This document shows positions 1 through 5,421 of a DNA stretch of 5,969 bases, in pieces. The notes beneath the pieces were generated by a model, which saw only the letters and a list, made by a program, of their open reading frames with translations, was not told the DNA's origin and ran no database searches. Source of the DNA: DATLAN01 sp035527455 (GTDB lineage Bacteria; Planctomycetota; Planctomycetia; Pirellulales; Thermoguttaceae); assembly GCA_035527455.1 (NCBI GenBank), contig DATLAN010000123.1:1-5969 (forward strand). The letters are read 5' to 3'. Position 1 is the first letter of the stretch. Each line of letters opens with the position of its first letter. The position numbers and the translations under genes were made by a program.

Positions 1-165
1 CGCGACCAGTTGATGGCCCGGCACAAGGCCAACCACATCCAGGTCGCCTACGCCAACAGCGCCAAGGAGGCCGACCGAGCCCTGCTGGCCAAGGCCGCCA
101 TGGCCGAAGCGATGGGCATGGAAGTCGCCATATGCGGCACGCGGAAGAACGCCAAGGCGTGGTAG
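1..165 (+). CDS. 3' end of an L-fucose isomerase-like protein (partial)
   Basis: Frame 1 is open from the first base to a TAG stop at 163-165, giving the last 54 residues of a protein whose start lies outside the window. The tail contains ARHKANHIQVAYA, then an alanine- and glutamate-rich helix, and ends near MEVAICGTRKNAKAW. From memory, this HK-NH-QVAYA style of C-terminus is found in planctomycete and verrucomicrobial proteins annotated as L-fucose isomerase or fucose isomerase-like, cytoplasmic metal-dependent aldose-ketose isomerases. The recognition rests on this short tail alone and no catalytic residues are visible. A FucA-type aldolase and other sugar enzymes nearby make it plausible. 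It lies 197 bp upstream of the Gfo/Idh gene on the same strand, with a REP pair between them. Confidence 0.5.
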   Translation, partial: RDQLMARHKANHIQVAYANSAKEADRALLAKAAMAEAMGMEVAICGTRKNAKAW

Positions 166-197
166 GCGGTGAACGGGTCGCCCTATGCGGAAAAGAC

Positions 198-270
198 CGT
201 AGGGTGGGCATTGCCCACCAATCTGATACGAGAGCATAGACTGCGATTGGTGGGCGGTGCCCACCCTACG
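198..270. repeat. Inverted REP pair (BIME-like), GTAGGGTGGGC type
   Basis: Arms 198-223 and 245-270 are inverted copies of each other. All pairs are Watson-Crick except two G-T wobbles (211/257 and 212/256), and a 21-nt loop separates the arms. Each arm also forms its own short hairpin (GTGGGC/GCCCAC), so the element is two small palindromes facing each other. The outer end of each arm begins GTAG, the 5' tetranucleotide typical of REP elements mobilised by REP-associated tyrosine transposases. No transposase is present here. There is no T-run, so a simple intrinsic terminator is unlikely. Confidence 0.75.
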
Positions 271-350
271 AGCTTCAATTGCCTCTGTCGAGGAGTTATC
301 ATGGTCGTGGGCGATCACCAAGACATGCCACGACCGGACCACTTGGAGCA

Positions 351-356
351 AAGGAG
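351..356 (+). promoter_or_regulatory. Ribosome binding site of the Gfo/Idh gene
   Basis: AAGGAG sits 6 nt before the ATG at 363. It decides the start: the frame stays open upstream to a TTG at 279, but that would add 28 residues in front of the Tat motif and has no good Shine-Dalgarno. Confidence 0.8.
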
Positions 357-362
357 TACGTC

Positions 363-1514
363 ATGTCCAGCCAGCGAGAATCCGTTTCGAGGCGTCGTTT
401 CCTGGGAGACGCCGGCACAGTGGTAGGCGGTGTCGTGGGTGCCGTCGCCGGCGGGACGCTCGTCGGACAGGCACGCTCTGGAGAGCCGAATGCCCAGGAC
501 CGGCCCAAGCCGCCCTCGGGCAAGAAGATCCGCCTGGGAGTGGTCGGCGGCGGTTTCGGGTGTTCTTTCTATTGGCATTTGCACCCGAACTGTACCGTCG
601 AGGCGGTCAGCGACCTGCAGCCGGAGCGCCGTGCCCAATTGATGCAGGTCTACCAGTGCAGCAAGTCGTACGAGTCGCTCGAAAAGCTCATTCTCGACGA
701 CAAAGTCGACGCCGTGGCCGTTTTCACCGACGCTCCCAGCCACGGTCGGCATTGCGTGGCGGTGATGGAGCACGGCAAGCACGTCGTCTCGGCGGTGCCG
801 GCCGCCATGACGCTGGACGACTGCGGGCAGCTCGAAGAAACGAAACGGCGCACCGGCCTGAAGTACATGATGGCCGAAACCAGCTACTACCACGCCGACG
901 TGATCGCCGGCCGGCACCTCTATCGGGCCAGGCTGCGTGGAGATCTCATCTACACCGAAGGACACTACTATCACCACGGCGTGACGCGAATCGGAAGCTG
1001 GCAGCAGTGGCGCCGGGCGCTGCCGCCGATGCTGTATCCCACGCACTCCACCGCGTACTACGTCGGCGTGACCGGCCGGCGACTGACGCACGTTTCTTGC
1101 GTCGGCTACCGGGGCAAGGGCGAAGAATGGCAGCAGAACCGATACGACGACAACCCGTTCGTCTCCGAAACGGCCCTGTTCCGCACCAGCGAAGAGACCA
1201 TGTGCCGGATCAACGTCTTCTGGTGGTGCGGCCATCCGGGCCAGGAGTCGGGCATCTGGATCTGGGAGAAGACGGCGGCCCCCGGCGAAAACCGGCCGAC
1301 GCAAGCCGCCCTGCCGCCGGGCATCCCACCAGGCGGCCACGGCGGCTCGCACGGGCCGCTGACCCACGAATTCGTCACCGCGTTGGCCGAAAACCGCGAG
1401 CCGGCGATCGACGTCTACGAGGCCTTGGCCATGACGGCGCCGGGAATCGTCGCCCATCAGTCGGCCCTGCAGGGCGGCCGGCAACTCGTGATCCCCAGCT
1501 TCGATCGGGCGTAG
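363..1514 (+). CDS. Tat-exported Gfo/Idh/MocA-family protein, GH109-like
   Basis: The 383-residue protein starts with a Tat signal (SRRRFLG at residues 9-15, then a Gly/Ala/Val-rich segment to about 37), so export across the inner membrane is likely. The Rossmann NAD(P)-binding fold begins at about 57 with GVVGGGFG (59-66). The C-terminal Gfo/Idh domain follows from about 170 and ends with HEFVTALAENREPAIDVYEA (335-354), a usual family ending. The usual EKP motif, whose lysine is catalytic in many dehydrogenases of the family, is replaced by AVP (144-146). A YPTHS motif lies at 225-229 and an EGHYYHH segment at 199-205. From memory, EVPA, the LENVNY-like segment and YPTHG occur at matching places in GH109 NAD-dependent alpha-N-acetylgalactosaminidases. 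The protein may therefore be an NAD-dependent glycosidase or a 3-keto-sugar enzyme rather than a plain dehydrogenase. Fold is near certain; substrate is unknown. Confidence 0.9.
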   Translation: MSSQRESVSRRRFLGDAGTVVGGVVGAVAGGTLVGQARSGEPNAQDRPKPPSGKKIRLGVVGGGFGCSFYWHLHPNCTVEAVSDLQPERRAQLMQVYQCSKSYESLEKLILDDKVDAVAVFTDAPSHGRHCVAVMEHGKHVVSAVPAAMTLDDCGQLEETKRRTGLKYMMAETSYYHADVIAGRHLYRARLRGDLIYTEGHYYHHGVTRIGSWQQWRRALPPMLYPTHSTAYYVGVTGRRLTHVSCVGYRGKGEEWQQNRYDDNPFVSETALFRTSEETMCRINVFWWCGHPGQESGIWIWEKTAAPGENRPTQAALPPGIPPGGHGGSHGPLTHEFVTALAENREPAIDVYEALAMTAPGIVAHQSALQGGRQLVIPSFDRA

Positions 1515-1625
1515 CTCGGCTTTCTCGCGTAGGCCGGAACAAGGTCGCCGAAATACCTGCCGGAACAGCGCAACTGGGGCAGAGCGTACTGCTTCGTCGC
1601 AAAGAATCTGCAACAGCCAACGTGG

Positions 1626-1645
1626 GGCAGATTTCCTAATCTGCC
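1626..1645. repeat. Perfect 8-bp hairpin, GGCAGATT type
   Basis: GGCAGATT (1626-1633) and AATCTGCC (1638-1645) flank a TCCT loop. The preceding bases read GTGG, close to the GTAG start of the other repeats, so this may be another REP-like element. No T-run follows on either strand, so it is a poor intrinsic terminator. It lies 111 bp after the Gfo/Idh stop. Confidence 0.55.
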
Positions 1646-1741
1646 GGGAGATTGCGGGAACCCGTACAAGGCGCTTCCATGCTGCCCGCCCAGCGCATCG
1701 TATCACGGCGGCGGACCGGTTTCCAGCTTGTCGTAAGTCCT

Positions 1742-1766
1742 GTAGCTGAATTCGCAGAGAATTCAG
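1742..1766 (+). repeat. REP element, GTAGCTGAATTC type, copy 1
   Basis: GTAGC is followed by an 8-bp palindromic stem, CTGAATTC (1746-1753) and GAATTCAG (1759-1766), around a 5-nt loop. Two further copies in the opposite orientation lie at about 1774-1802 and 1813-1841. Copies 1 and 2 face each other as in a BIME. GAATTC occurs six times between 1748 and 1835 because each copy contributes two. Confidence 0.7.
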
Positions 1767-1773
1767 AGAGTTT

Positions 1774-1851
1774 CCTGCTGAATTCTGTGCGAATTCAGCT
1801 ACGCCTTCGTGTCCTGCTGAATTCCGTGCGAATTCAGCTACGCCTTCTTGG
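1774..1851 (-). repeat. 39-bp tandem duplication carrying two inverted REP copies
   Basis: Units 1774-1812 and 1813-1851 match at 36 of 39 positions, directly abutting. Each unit contains a GTAGC-type REP on the minus strand (stems 1778-1785/1791-1798 and 1817-1824/1830-1837). The second unit overlaps the 3' end of the MFS gene: its TAG stop (1838-1840) is the TAG of the REP's GTAGC, and 1841-1851 is coding. The first unit therefore carries a diverged copy of the last codons and stop of that gene. Duplication of a segment spanning gene end plus REP explains this best. Confidence 0.75.
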
Positions 1852-3130
1852 AGCGCCAGATCGCGAAGAAGAAGACGGGCACGAGGACAAGACCCATCCC
1901 CAGGAAGATTCCCCGCGGGGAAACATCCAGAGGTTCGCGACACAGCCAGAACATCGCCGACGCGGCCAACATGCCGCCGCAAATCACCAGATTGCTGGCG
2001 GCCAGGATCGATCCGCGCGACTTTCGCGGACTGCGCTCCTGCAAGAACGCTTGCAGCGGGACGTTGAACATCCCGGCGGAAACGCCCAAAGCGAACAGCC
2101 AGCAGCCGCTCCAGACGTAGGCGGGCGACACGGCGGAGCCGTCGGCGTGCGGCCCGAGGAACAACATGACGGCACTGAAAGTAATGCCGGCGGACCCGAC
2201 CGGCACGATTCTCAGCTCGATCCGGCCGCGCGACAGGACTCCCGCCAGCACGCTGCCCGTGCCGACGCCCAACGCCGAAATCGCCAGCAGAATTCCGACG
2301 TACTTCTGCTTGGCTTCTTCTCCGGCGGCGGCCAAGAGATCGGTATTGACCAGGGCATCGATGTTGATCTGTGCCAGGATGCCGAGGCCCCAGAAGATCG
2401 TTGCCCCCAACGCGGCCACCAACAGCGGGCGGTTGGCCATCAACACGGCCAGGTCGTTGATGGTTTGGCTCGGTGCGTCGTAGGGGAAAACACGGGCCGG
2501 GTTGGCCGGCCGCAGCCGGCCGATCAACAGCGTGCCCATCAGCCCGATGGCCGCCACGCCGATCAACACAACGGCCGAAAGGAACCAGAGGTATTGCCCG
2601 TCGGGCTCGGTCAGGTCGTAGAGGCAACTACCGGTGACCGTGCCTGTGACGATCGCCATCACCGTGGTCAACCCGATCAGCCCGTTGGCGGCCGAGATGC
2701 GATCGGTGCGGACGATTTCGGGAATGGAACCGTATTTCGACGGCGCGAAGACGGCGGCCTGACAGCCCATCAGCAACAGCACGGCGAACATCAGGTAGAG
2801 ATTGCCGATGAGGATCGTGGCGATGCCCAGCAGCATGAGGAGGAATTCGGCCAGCTTGCAGCCGACGATCACGCTTCGCTTGCTGAAGCGGTCGGCGGCG
2901 TATCCGGCGGGCGCGGCCAGCAGGACGTAGGGCAGCACGACGCAGACGGCCCCGGCCGTCAGCGCCGCGTCTTCGTTTTCCGGGCCGACGTTCCACTTGG
3001 CGATGGGGATGATCAGCCAGCGGAAGATGTTGTTGTTGGTTTCGCCGAGGAACTGCGTGACAAGCAGTCCGAGGAAACTCCGCGAGCGCAGGCCTCCCCG
3101 GCCGTGGAAGGTGTCGGTTGCCTCCGGCAT
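1838..3130 (-). CDS. LplT-like MFS transporter
   Basis: A polytopic inner-membrane carrier of 430 residues from the ATG at 3130, with about 11-12 hydrophobic segments by eye. Family signs are QFLGETNNN (26-34), MFS motif A as GYAADRFSKRS (76-86), FAPSKYGSIPEIV (118-130) and FNVPLQAFLQERSP (335-348) followed by RGSILAASN. The last two are hallmarks of the LplT/Aas branch, which in proteobacteria flips lysophospholipids inward for re-acylation. Here the protein stops after the carrier domain; no acyltransferase or acyl-ACP synthetase domain is fused or visible. The usual FNDN near the first helix is TNNN. A TTG at 3151 could add seven residues; ATG was preferred, though neither start has a strong Shine-Dalgarno. 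The gene follows the aldolase by 45 bp on the same strand, suggesting co-transcription. Its stop codon lies inside a REP. Substrate is not determined; a sugar or other organic solute remains possible. Confidence 0.88.
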   Translation of the reverse strand: MPEATDTFHGRGGLRSRSFLGLLVTQFLGETNNNIFRWLIIPIAKWNVGPENEDAALTAGAVCVVLPYVLLAAPAGYAADRFSKRSVIVGCKLAEFLLMLLGIATILIGNLYLMFAVLLLMGCQAAVFAPSKYGSIPEIVRTDRISAANGLIGLTTVMAIVTGTVTGSCLYDLTEPDGQYLWFLSAVVLIGVAAIGLMGTLLIGRLRPANPARVFPYDAPSQTINDLAVLMANRPLLVAALGATIFWGLGILAQINIDALVNTDLLAAAGEEAKQKYVGILLAISALGVGTGSVLAGVLSRGRIELRIVPVGSAGITFSAVMLFLGPHADGSAVSPAYVWSGCWLFALGVSAGMFNVPLQAFLQERSPRKSRGSILAASNLVICGGMLAASAMFWLCREPLDVSPRGIFLGMGLVLVPVFFFAIWRSKKA

Positions 3131-3175
3131 TGGCGTGATCTCGGCAGGCAAGTGTGCAGTTCCGGGGGCTGGGGG

Positions 3176-3832
3176 CTATTGCGTCTCCATCATCTTCACC
3201 CGATGTTGCGGGGCGGAAAGCGACATCAGGTCGACCTCTTGTTCGGCGGTGAGGATCCGGGGCTTGCCCACCACCATCGCGGCGACCAGCGACTTGGCGG
3301 CGTCTTCGGCAACCAGGCAGCGGTAGAAGGCCTGTTTCATGTTCACGCCCACGCAGCAGACACCGTGGTTGCACATGAAGATCGTGTCGGCCTCCTTGGC
3401 CGCTTCGGCGACCAGCTTGGCCAGGCTTGCCGTGGTGGGCGTGACGTACGGCACCATCGCGCGGCGGCCCAAGTCGTTGACGAACTCGGCGAACATGGGC
3501 ATCTTGTGGAACTCGACGCCCGCACTGACCACGCCGCAAAGCCAGGGCGAATGGGTATGGAACACGGCCGCCGCGTCGGGCCGCACCCGATAGACGCCCA
3601 AGTGCATGTTCACTTCGGAAGTCGGCTTGTGGGGGCCCTCGACTTGATCGCCGGTCGCCAGGTCCATGCCGCACAGATCGTCCGGCGTCACGTCGTCCAT
3701 GGCGAATCCGCTGGGCTTCATCCAGACGACGTCCCCATCGCGGGCGCTGATGTTGCCGCCCGCGCCGACGACAAGGCCCCTGGCGTAAATGAGCTTGCCG
3801 TACCGGACGAGTTCCTCTTTGACGGAGGCCAT
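3176..3832 (-). CDS. Class II aldolase, L-fuculose-phosphate aldolase type
   Basis: At 218 residues this is the usual length for FucA/AraD-type class II aldolases, cytoplasmic zinc enzymes that split a ketose 1-phosphate (L-fuculose-1-P in FucA) into dihydroxyacetone phosphate and an aldehyde, or epimerise ribulose-5-P. Visible family motifs are GNISA (26-30), KPSG (39-42), PTSE with Glu73, HTHS with His92 and His94, and NHG with His156. These match the acid/base glutamate and three zinc-binding histidines of E. coli FucA in order and almost exactly in spacing. The start ATG at 3832 has a Shine-Dalgarno 9 nt upstream. It leads a probable two-gene unit with the MFS carrier, and a fucose-isomerase-like gene lies at the left edge, which favours a deoxysugar or pentose role. 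AraD, RhaD-like or autoinducer-processing (LsrF-unrelated) roles cannot be separated by sequence alone. No N-terminal extension or shell-protein gene suggests a microcompartment. Confidence 0.92.
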   Translation of the reverse strand: MASVKEELVRYGKLIYARGLVVGAGGNISARDGDVVWMKPSGFAMDDVTPDDLCGMDLATGDQVEGPHKPTSEVNMHLGVYRVRPDAAAVFHTHSPWLCGVVSAGVEFHKMPMFAEFVNDLGRRAMVPYVTPTTASLAKLVAEAAKEADTIFMCNHGVCCVGVNMKQAFYRCLVAEDAAKSLVAAMVVGKPRILTAEQEVDLMSLSAPQHRVKMMETQ

Positions 3833-3841
3833 GGATGGTAG

Positions 3842-3846
3842 TCCTT
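3842..3846 (-). promoter_or_regulatory. Ribosome binding site of the aldolase gene
   Basis: On the minus strand AAGGA lies 9 nt before the ATG whose first base is 3832. Spacing is slightly long but acceptable, and no competing start is close by. Confidence 0.6.
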
Positions 3847-3861
3847 AAGGGGTGGCGGGAG

Positions 3862-3901
3862 TTTTCAGTTGTCAGTTTTCAGTTGTCAGTTGTCAGTTGT
3901 C
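3862..3901 (+). repeat. Heptanucleotide array 1 (TTTTCAG/TTGTCAG)
   Basis: Five full 7-bp units and a partial one read TTTTCAG, TTGTCAG, TTTTCAG, TTGTCAG, TTGTCAG, TTGTC. TTTTCAG is the reverse complement of the CTGAAAA unit of the second array, so the two arrays form a long imperfect inverted repeat around 3902-4047. Confidence 0.9.
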
Positions 3902-3947
3902 GGTGCGGATGGCTGAGAAATGGAGGGGCCTCGACCAGAATCGAACG

Positions 3948-3998
3948 CCCGCCGACTGCGGTCGGCGGGGTCTCTCCCCCCGGAACGCAGTCCGGGGG
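3948..3998. repeat. Two adjacent GC-rich hairpins with a shared loop motif
   Basis: Hairpin 1 (3948-3969) has a perfect 9-bp stem with loop TGCG. Hairpin 2 (3977-3998) has a perfect 8-bp stem with loop ACGCAG. Read on the minus strand, hairpin 2 shows GGACTGCGTTCC, and hairpin 1 read on the plus strand shows CGACTGCGGTCG. They look like inverted copies of one element with changed but still paired stems. CGTTTTC follows hairpin 2 on the plus strand, which resembles a weak terminator, yet no plus-strand gene ends here. Confidence 0.65.
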
Positions 3999-4047
3999 CG
4001 TTTTCGTCACGGTTCTTGCGCCTCCATTCCGAATGCCGTCAAGAGAA

Positions 4048-4110
4048 CTGAAAACTGACGACTGAAAACTGAAAACTGAAAACTGAAAACTGAAAACTGA
4101 AAACTGAAAA
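4048..4110 (+). repeat. Heptanucleotide array 2 (CTGAAAA x 9)
   Basis: Nine consecutive 7-bp units; eight are exactly CTGAAAA and the second is CTGACGA. The array ends 28 bp before the TIM-barrel start codon, so it would lie in or just upstream of that gene's leader. A 7-bp period makes copy number prone to slippage. Confidence 0.93.
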
Positions 4111-4126
4111 CACCCTTCCCACCGGC

Positions 4127-4131
4127 AAAGG
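4127..4131 (+). promoter_or_regulatory. Ribosome binding site of the TIM-barrel gene
   Basis: AAAGG lies 7 nt before the ATG at 4139. It is modest but well placed, and the start gives an intact Tat signal immediately. Confidence 0.5.
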
Positions 4132-4138
4132 CCCCGAC

Positions 4139-5095
4139 ATGAACGAAAAACTCTCCCGACGCCAAATGATGACCCGCTCTACCGCGACGCTCGCCGCGGG
4201 CGTGGCCGCCGTGGCTGCGTCGACCTCGGCGGCTGAACGCTCCACGCCCACCGATGCCGAGCCGTTTGTCTACTGCCTCAATACGGCGACCATCCGCGGC
4301 ACGAAGCTCCCGCTGGACGAAGAGGTCGAGGTCGCCGCCAAGGCCGGCTACGGGGGCATCGAACCGTGGATCGGCAACATCGCCCAATACGCCGAGGGGG
4401 GCGGATCGCTCAAGGATCTCGGCAAACGCATCGCCGATCTCGGCCTGAAGGTCGTCAGCGGGATCGGCTTCCCGCGGTGGATCGTCGACGACGAGGACCA
4501 ACGGGCCCAGGGCCTCGAAGACATGAAGCGGGACATGGACCTGATCGCCCGGATCGGCGGCCGACACATCGCCGCCCCGCCGGCCGGCGCCCACGCAACC
4601 CCCGGCATGGACCTGCTGGCGATCGCCGGGCGTTATCGGGCCGTGCTCGAGTTGGGCCGCGAGATGGGCGTGGTGCCGCAACTGGAAATCTGGGGCTCGT
4701 CCAAGACGCTCAGCCGCGTGGGCGAGGCCGTCTTCGTGGCCGTCGAGTCCGGCCATCCGGACGCCTGCCTGCTGTTGGACGCGTATCACATCTACAAGAG
4801 CGGGTCCAGCTTCACGGGCTTGAAGCTGCTCAACGGCGCGGCGATGCACGATTTCCACATCAACGACTACCCGGCCGACCCGCCGCGCGAAACGATCAGC
4901 GACGGCGACCGCGTCTATCCGGGCGACGGCGTGGCCCCCCTGCCGTCGATCCTCCGCGACCTCTACACAACCGGCTTCCGCGGCGCGTTGTCGCTGGAGC
5001 TGTTCAACCGCCGGTACTGGGAGCAAGACGCCTTGACGATCGCCCGAACCGGCCTGGAAAAGATGCGGGCGGTGGTGCAGAAGACGTTTTCCTAA
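4139..5095 (+). CDS. Tat-exported sugar phosphate isomerase/epimerase-like TIM barrel
   Basis: A 318-residue protein of the xylose-isomerase-like (AP endonuclease 2) TIM-barrel superfamily. The N-terminus is a Tat-type signal: SRRQMM at 6-11, an alanine-rich segment to about 31, and a likely cleavage near ASTSAAE. The barrel starts at about 43 (FVYCLNTATI). Candidate metal ligands are Glu183 (QLEIWG), Asp214 and His217 (LLLDAYHIYK), His240 (DFHINDYP) and Glu287 (LSLELFNRRYW), the usual pattern of one metal-binding residue near the end of successive strands. PGDG at 261-264 is also typical. Members include sugar isomerases, epimerases, inosose dehydratases and lyases acting on 3-keto-glycosides; export suggests a sugar or glycoside derivative rather than a phosphorylated cytoplasmic sugar. 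The stop is followed after 5 bp by a hairpin repeat. Fold is confident, substrate unknown. Confidence 0.9.
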   Translation: MNEKLSRRQMMTRSTATLAAGVAAVAASTSAAERSTPTDAEPFVYCLNTATIRGTKLPLDEEVEVAAKAGYGGIEPWIGNIAQYAEGGGSLKDLGKRIADLGLKVVSGIGFPRWIVDDEDQRAQGLEDMKRDMDLIARIGGRHIAAPPAGAHATPGMDLLAIAGRYRAVLELGREMGVVPQLEIWGSSKTLSRVGEAVFVAVESGHPDACLLLDAYHIYKSGSSFTGLKLLNGAAMHDFHINDYPADPPRETISDGDRVYPGDGVAPLPSILRDLYTTGFRGALSLELFNRRYWEQDALTIARTGLEKMRAVVQKTFS

Positions 5096-5100
5096 TCTGG

Positions 5101-5170
5101 GTAGCCCCGACAATTCTCCGGAGTTGGTCGTCCACTCCAAGAAGCACATTCGGAGATTTGTCGGGGTGGC
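5101..5170. repeat. Imperfect long hairpin, GTAGCCCCGACAA type
   Basis: Arms 5105-5122 and 5149-5166 pair over 18 positions with one mismatch (5114/5157) and one G-T wobble, with a 26-nt loop. GTAG precedes the left arm. The right end continues into a small GTGGC-GCA-GCCAC hairpin (5166-5178). Beginning 5 bp after the TIM-barrel stop, it could end or stabilise that transcript, but no T-run follows. Confidence 0.7.
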
Positions 5171-5180
5171 GCAGCCACAA

Positions 5181-5312
5181 GCCCGGATTATTCATGACCC
5201 CGGGAATTGCGTGACACACTGTCGTAGCCACGTTCGCCAGAACGTGGTCGTAACCCGTGGGCACGCTCCACGTTCTGGCGAACGTAGCTACAAGCCTATG
5301 AATAATCCGGGC
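5181..5312. repeat. 132-bp element bounded by perfect 15-bp inverted repeats
   Basis: GCCCGGATTATTCAT (5181-5195) and its exact reverse complement (5298-5312) enclose a separate REP pair (5224-5291). Size, perfect ends and lack of coding capacity fit a MITE-like element or a large REP cluster. I see no flanking target-site duplication. Confidence 0.65.
5224..5291. repeat. Inverted REP pair, GTAGCCACGTTCGCC type
   Basis: Arms 5224-5247 and 5268-5291 are inverted copies, 23 of 24 identical. Both begin GTAGC at their outer ends and each folds on itself (CACGTTC with GAACGTG). It has the same layout as the pair at 198-270 with unrelated stem sequence, and it is nested inside the 132-bp element. 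Confidence 0.8.
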
Positions 5313-5355
5313 AAGAGGCGCAGCCGTTGCCCCCGGTCCTCTTGTTGCGCTGCAA

Positions 5356-5421
5356 CCCAGACAGTTTGCGAACCAGGTTCACGAAGTAGTCAAGCCTTCT
5401 CCGCAAGACTGTCTGGGCTAC
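5356..5421. repeat. Inverted repeat, GTAGCCCAGACAGT type
   Basis: Arm 5356-5365 pairs perfectly with 5408-5417 (10 bp). After a one-base bulge at 5407, five more pairs follow (5366-5370 with 5402-5406). On the minus strand it begins GTAGCCCAGACAG (from 5421). It is the fourth REP-like structure in a row downstream of the TIM-barrel gene. Confidence 0.7.

Larger units (their letters stand above)
1515..1837. other. Convergent gene-free stretch with repeats
   Basis: This gap lies between the 3' ends of the Gfo/Idh gene (+) and the MFS gene (-). I see no credible gene: short open frames here run through hairpins or shadow the neighbours. It holds a hairpin at 1626-1645, a GTAGC-type REP at 1742-1766 and most of a duplicated REP-bearing unit from 1774 onward. 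No hairpin followed by a T-run was found, so the termination sites of the two genes remain undefined. Confidence 0.6.
3833..4138. promoter_or_regulatory. Divergent intergenic region with heptad arrays and hairpins
   Basis: The aldolase (-) and the TIM-barrel gene (+) are transcribed away from each other from this 306-bp region, so promoters for both should lie here. I could not assign a convincing -35/-10 pair. From left to right it contains a 7-bp repeat array (3862-3901), an 8-bp inverted repeat AATGGAGG/CCTCCATT (3919-3926 and 4021-4028) enclosing two GC-rich hairpins (3948-3998), and a second, oppositely oriented 7-bp array (4048-4110). Confidence 0.55.

Noticed and set aside
257..1639. 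A 460-residue open frame overlapping the Gfo/Idh gene on the same strand
   Set aside because: It is arginine-rich with no family motif and is typical of an off-frame reading of GC-rich coding DNA; the other phase gives a clear Tat signal and Gfo/Idh domains.
1657..1667. GGAACCCGTAC, identical to the last 11 bases of the window
   Set aside because: An 11-bp match somewhere within 6 kb is expected by chance, and the rest of the 23-bp repeat is absent here.
1652..3841. A long plus-strand frame opposite the MFS and aldolase genes
   Set aside because: Its composition (Gln, His, Arg, Gly, Asp rich) is that of an antisense shadow, while both minus-strand genes have full sets of family motifs.
3977..4004. 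Intrinsic terminator (GC hairpin followed by CGTTTTC)
   Set aside because: The T-run is only four bases and no plus-strand gene ends upstream; the region lies between divergent genes and pairs with a sister hairpin.
3917..4028. A tRNA-like or selenocysteine tRNA-like read on the minus strand (TTCGATT, terminal CCTCCA)
   Set aside because: The TTCGATT loop is not flanked by a pairable T stem, the anticodon-like loop has 6 rather than 7 nt, and no 7-8 bp acceptor closes on it correctly.
4007..5149. A 380-residue minus-strand frame ending in FSFQFSVFS repeats
   Set aside because: The repeats are only translated 7-bp DNA repeats, and the rest is antisense to the TIM-barrel gene with its conserved metal ligands.
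5101..5421. CRISPR array
   Set aside because: The hairpins differ in sequence and spacing and there are no regular direct repeats with spacers.
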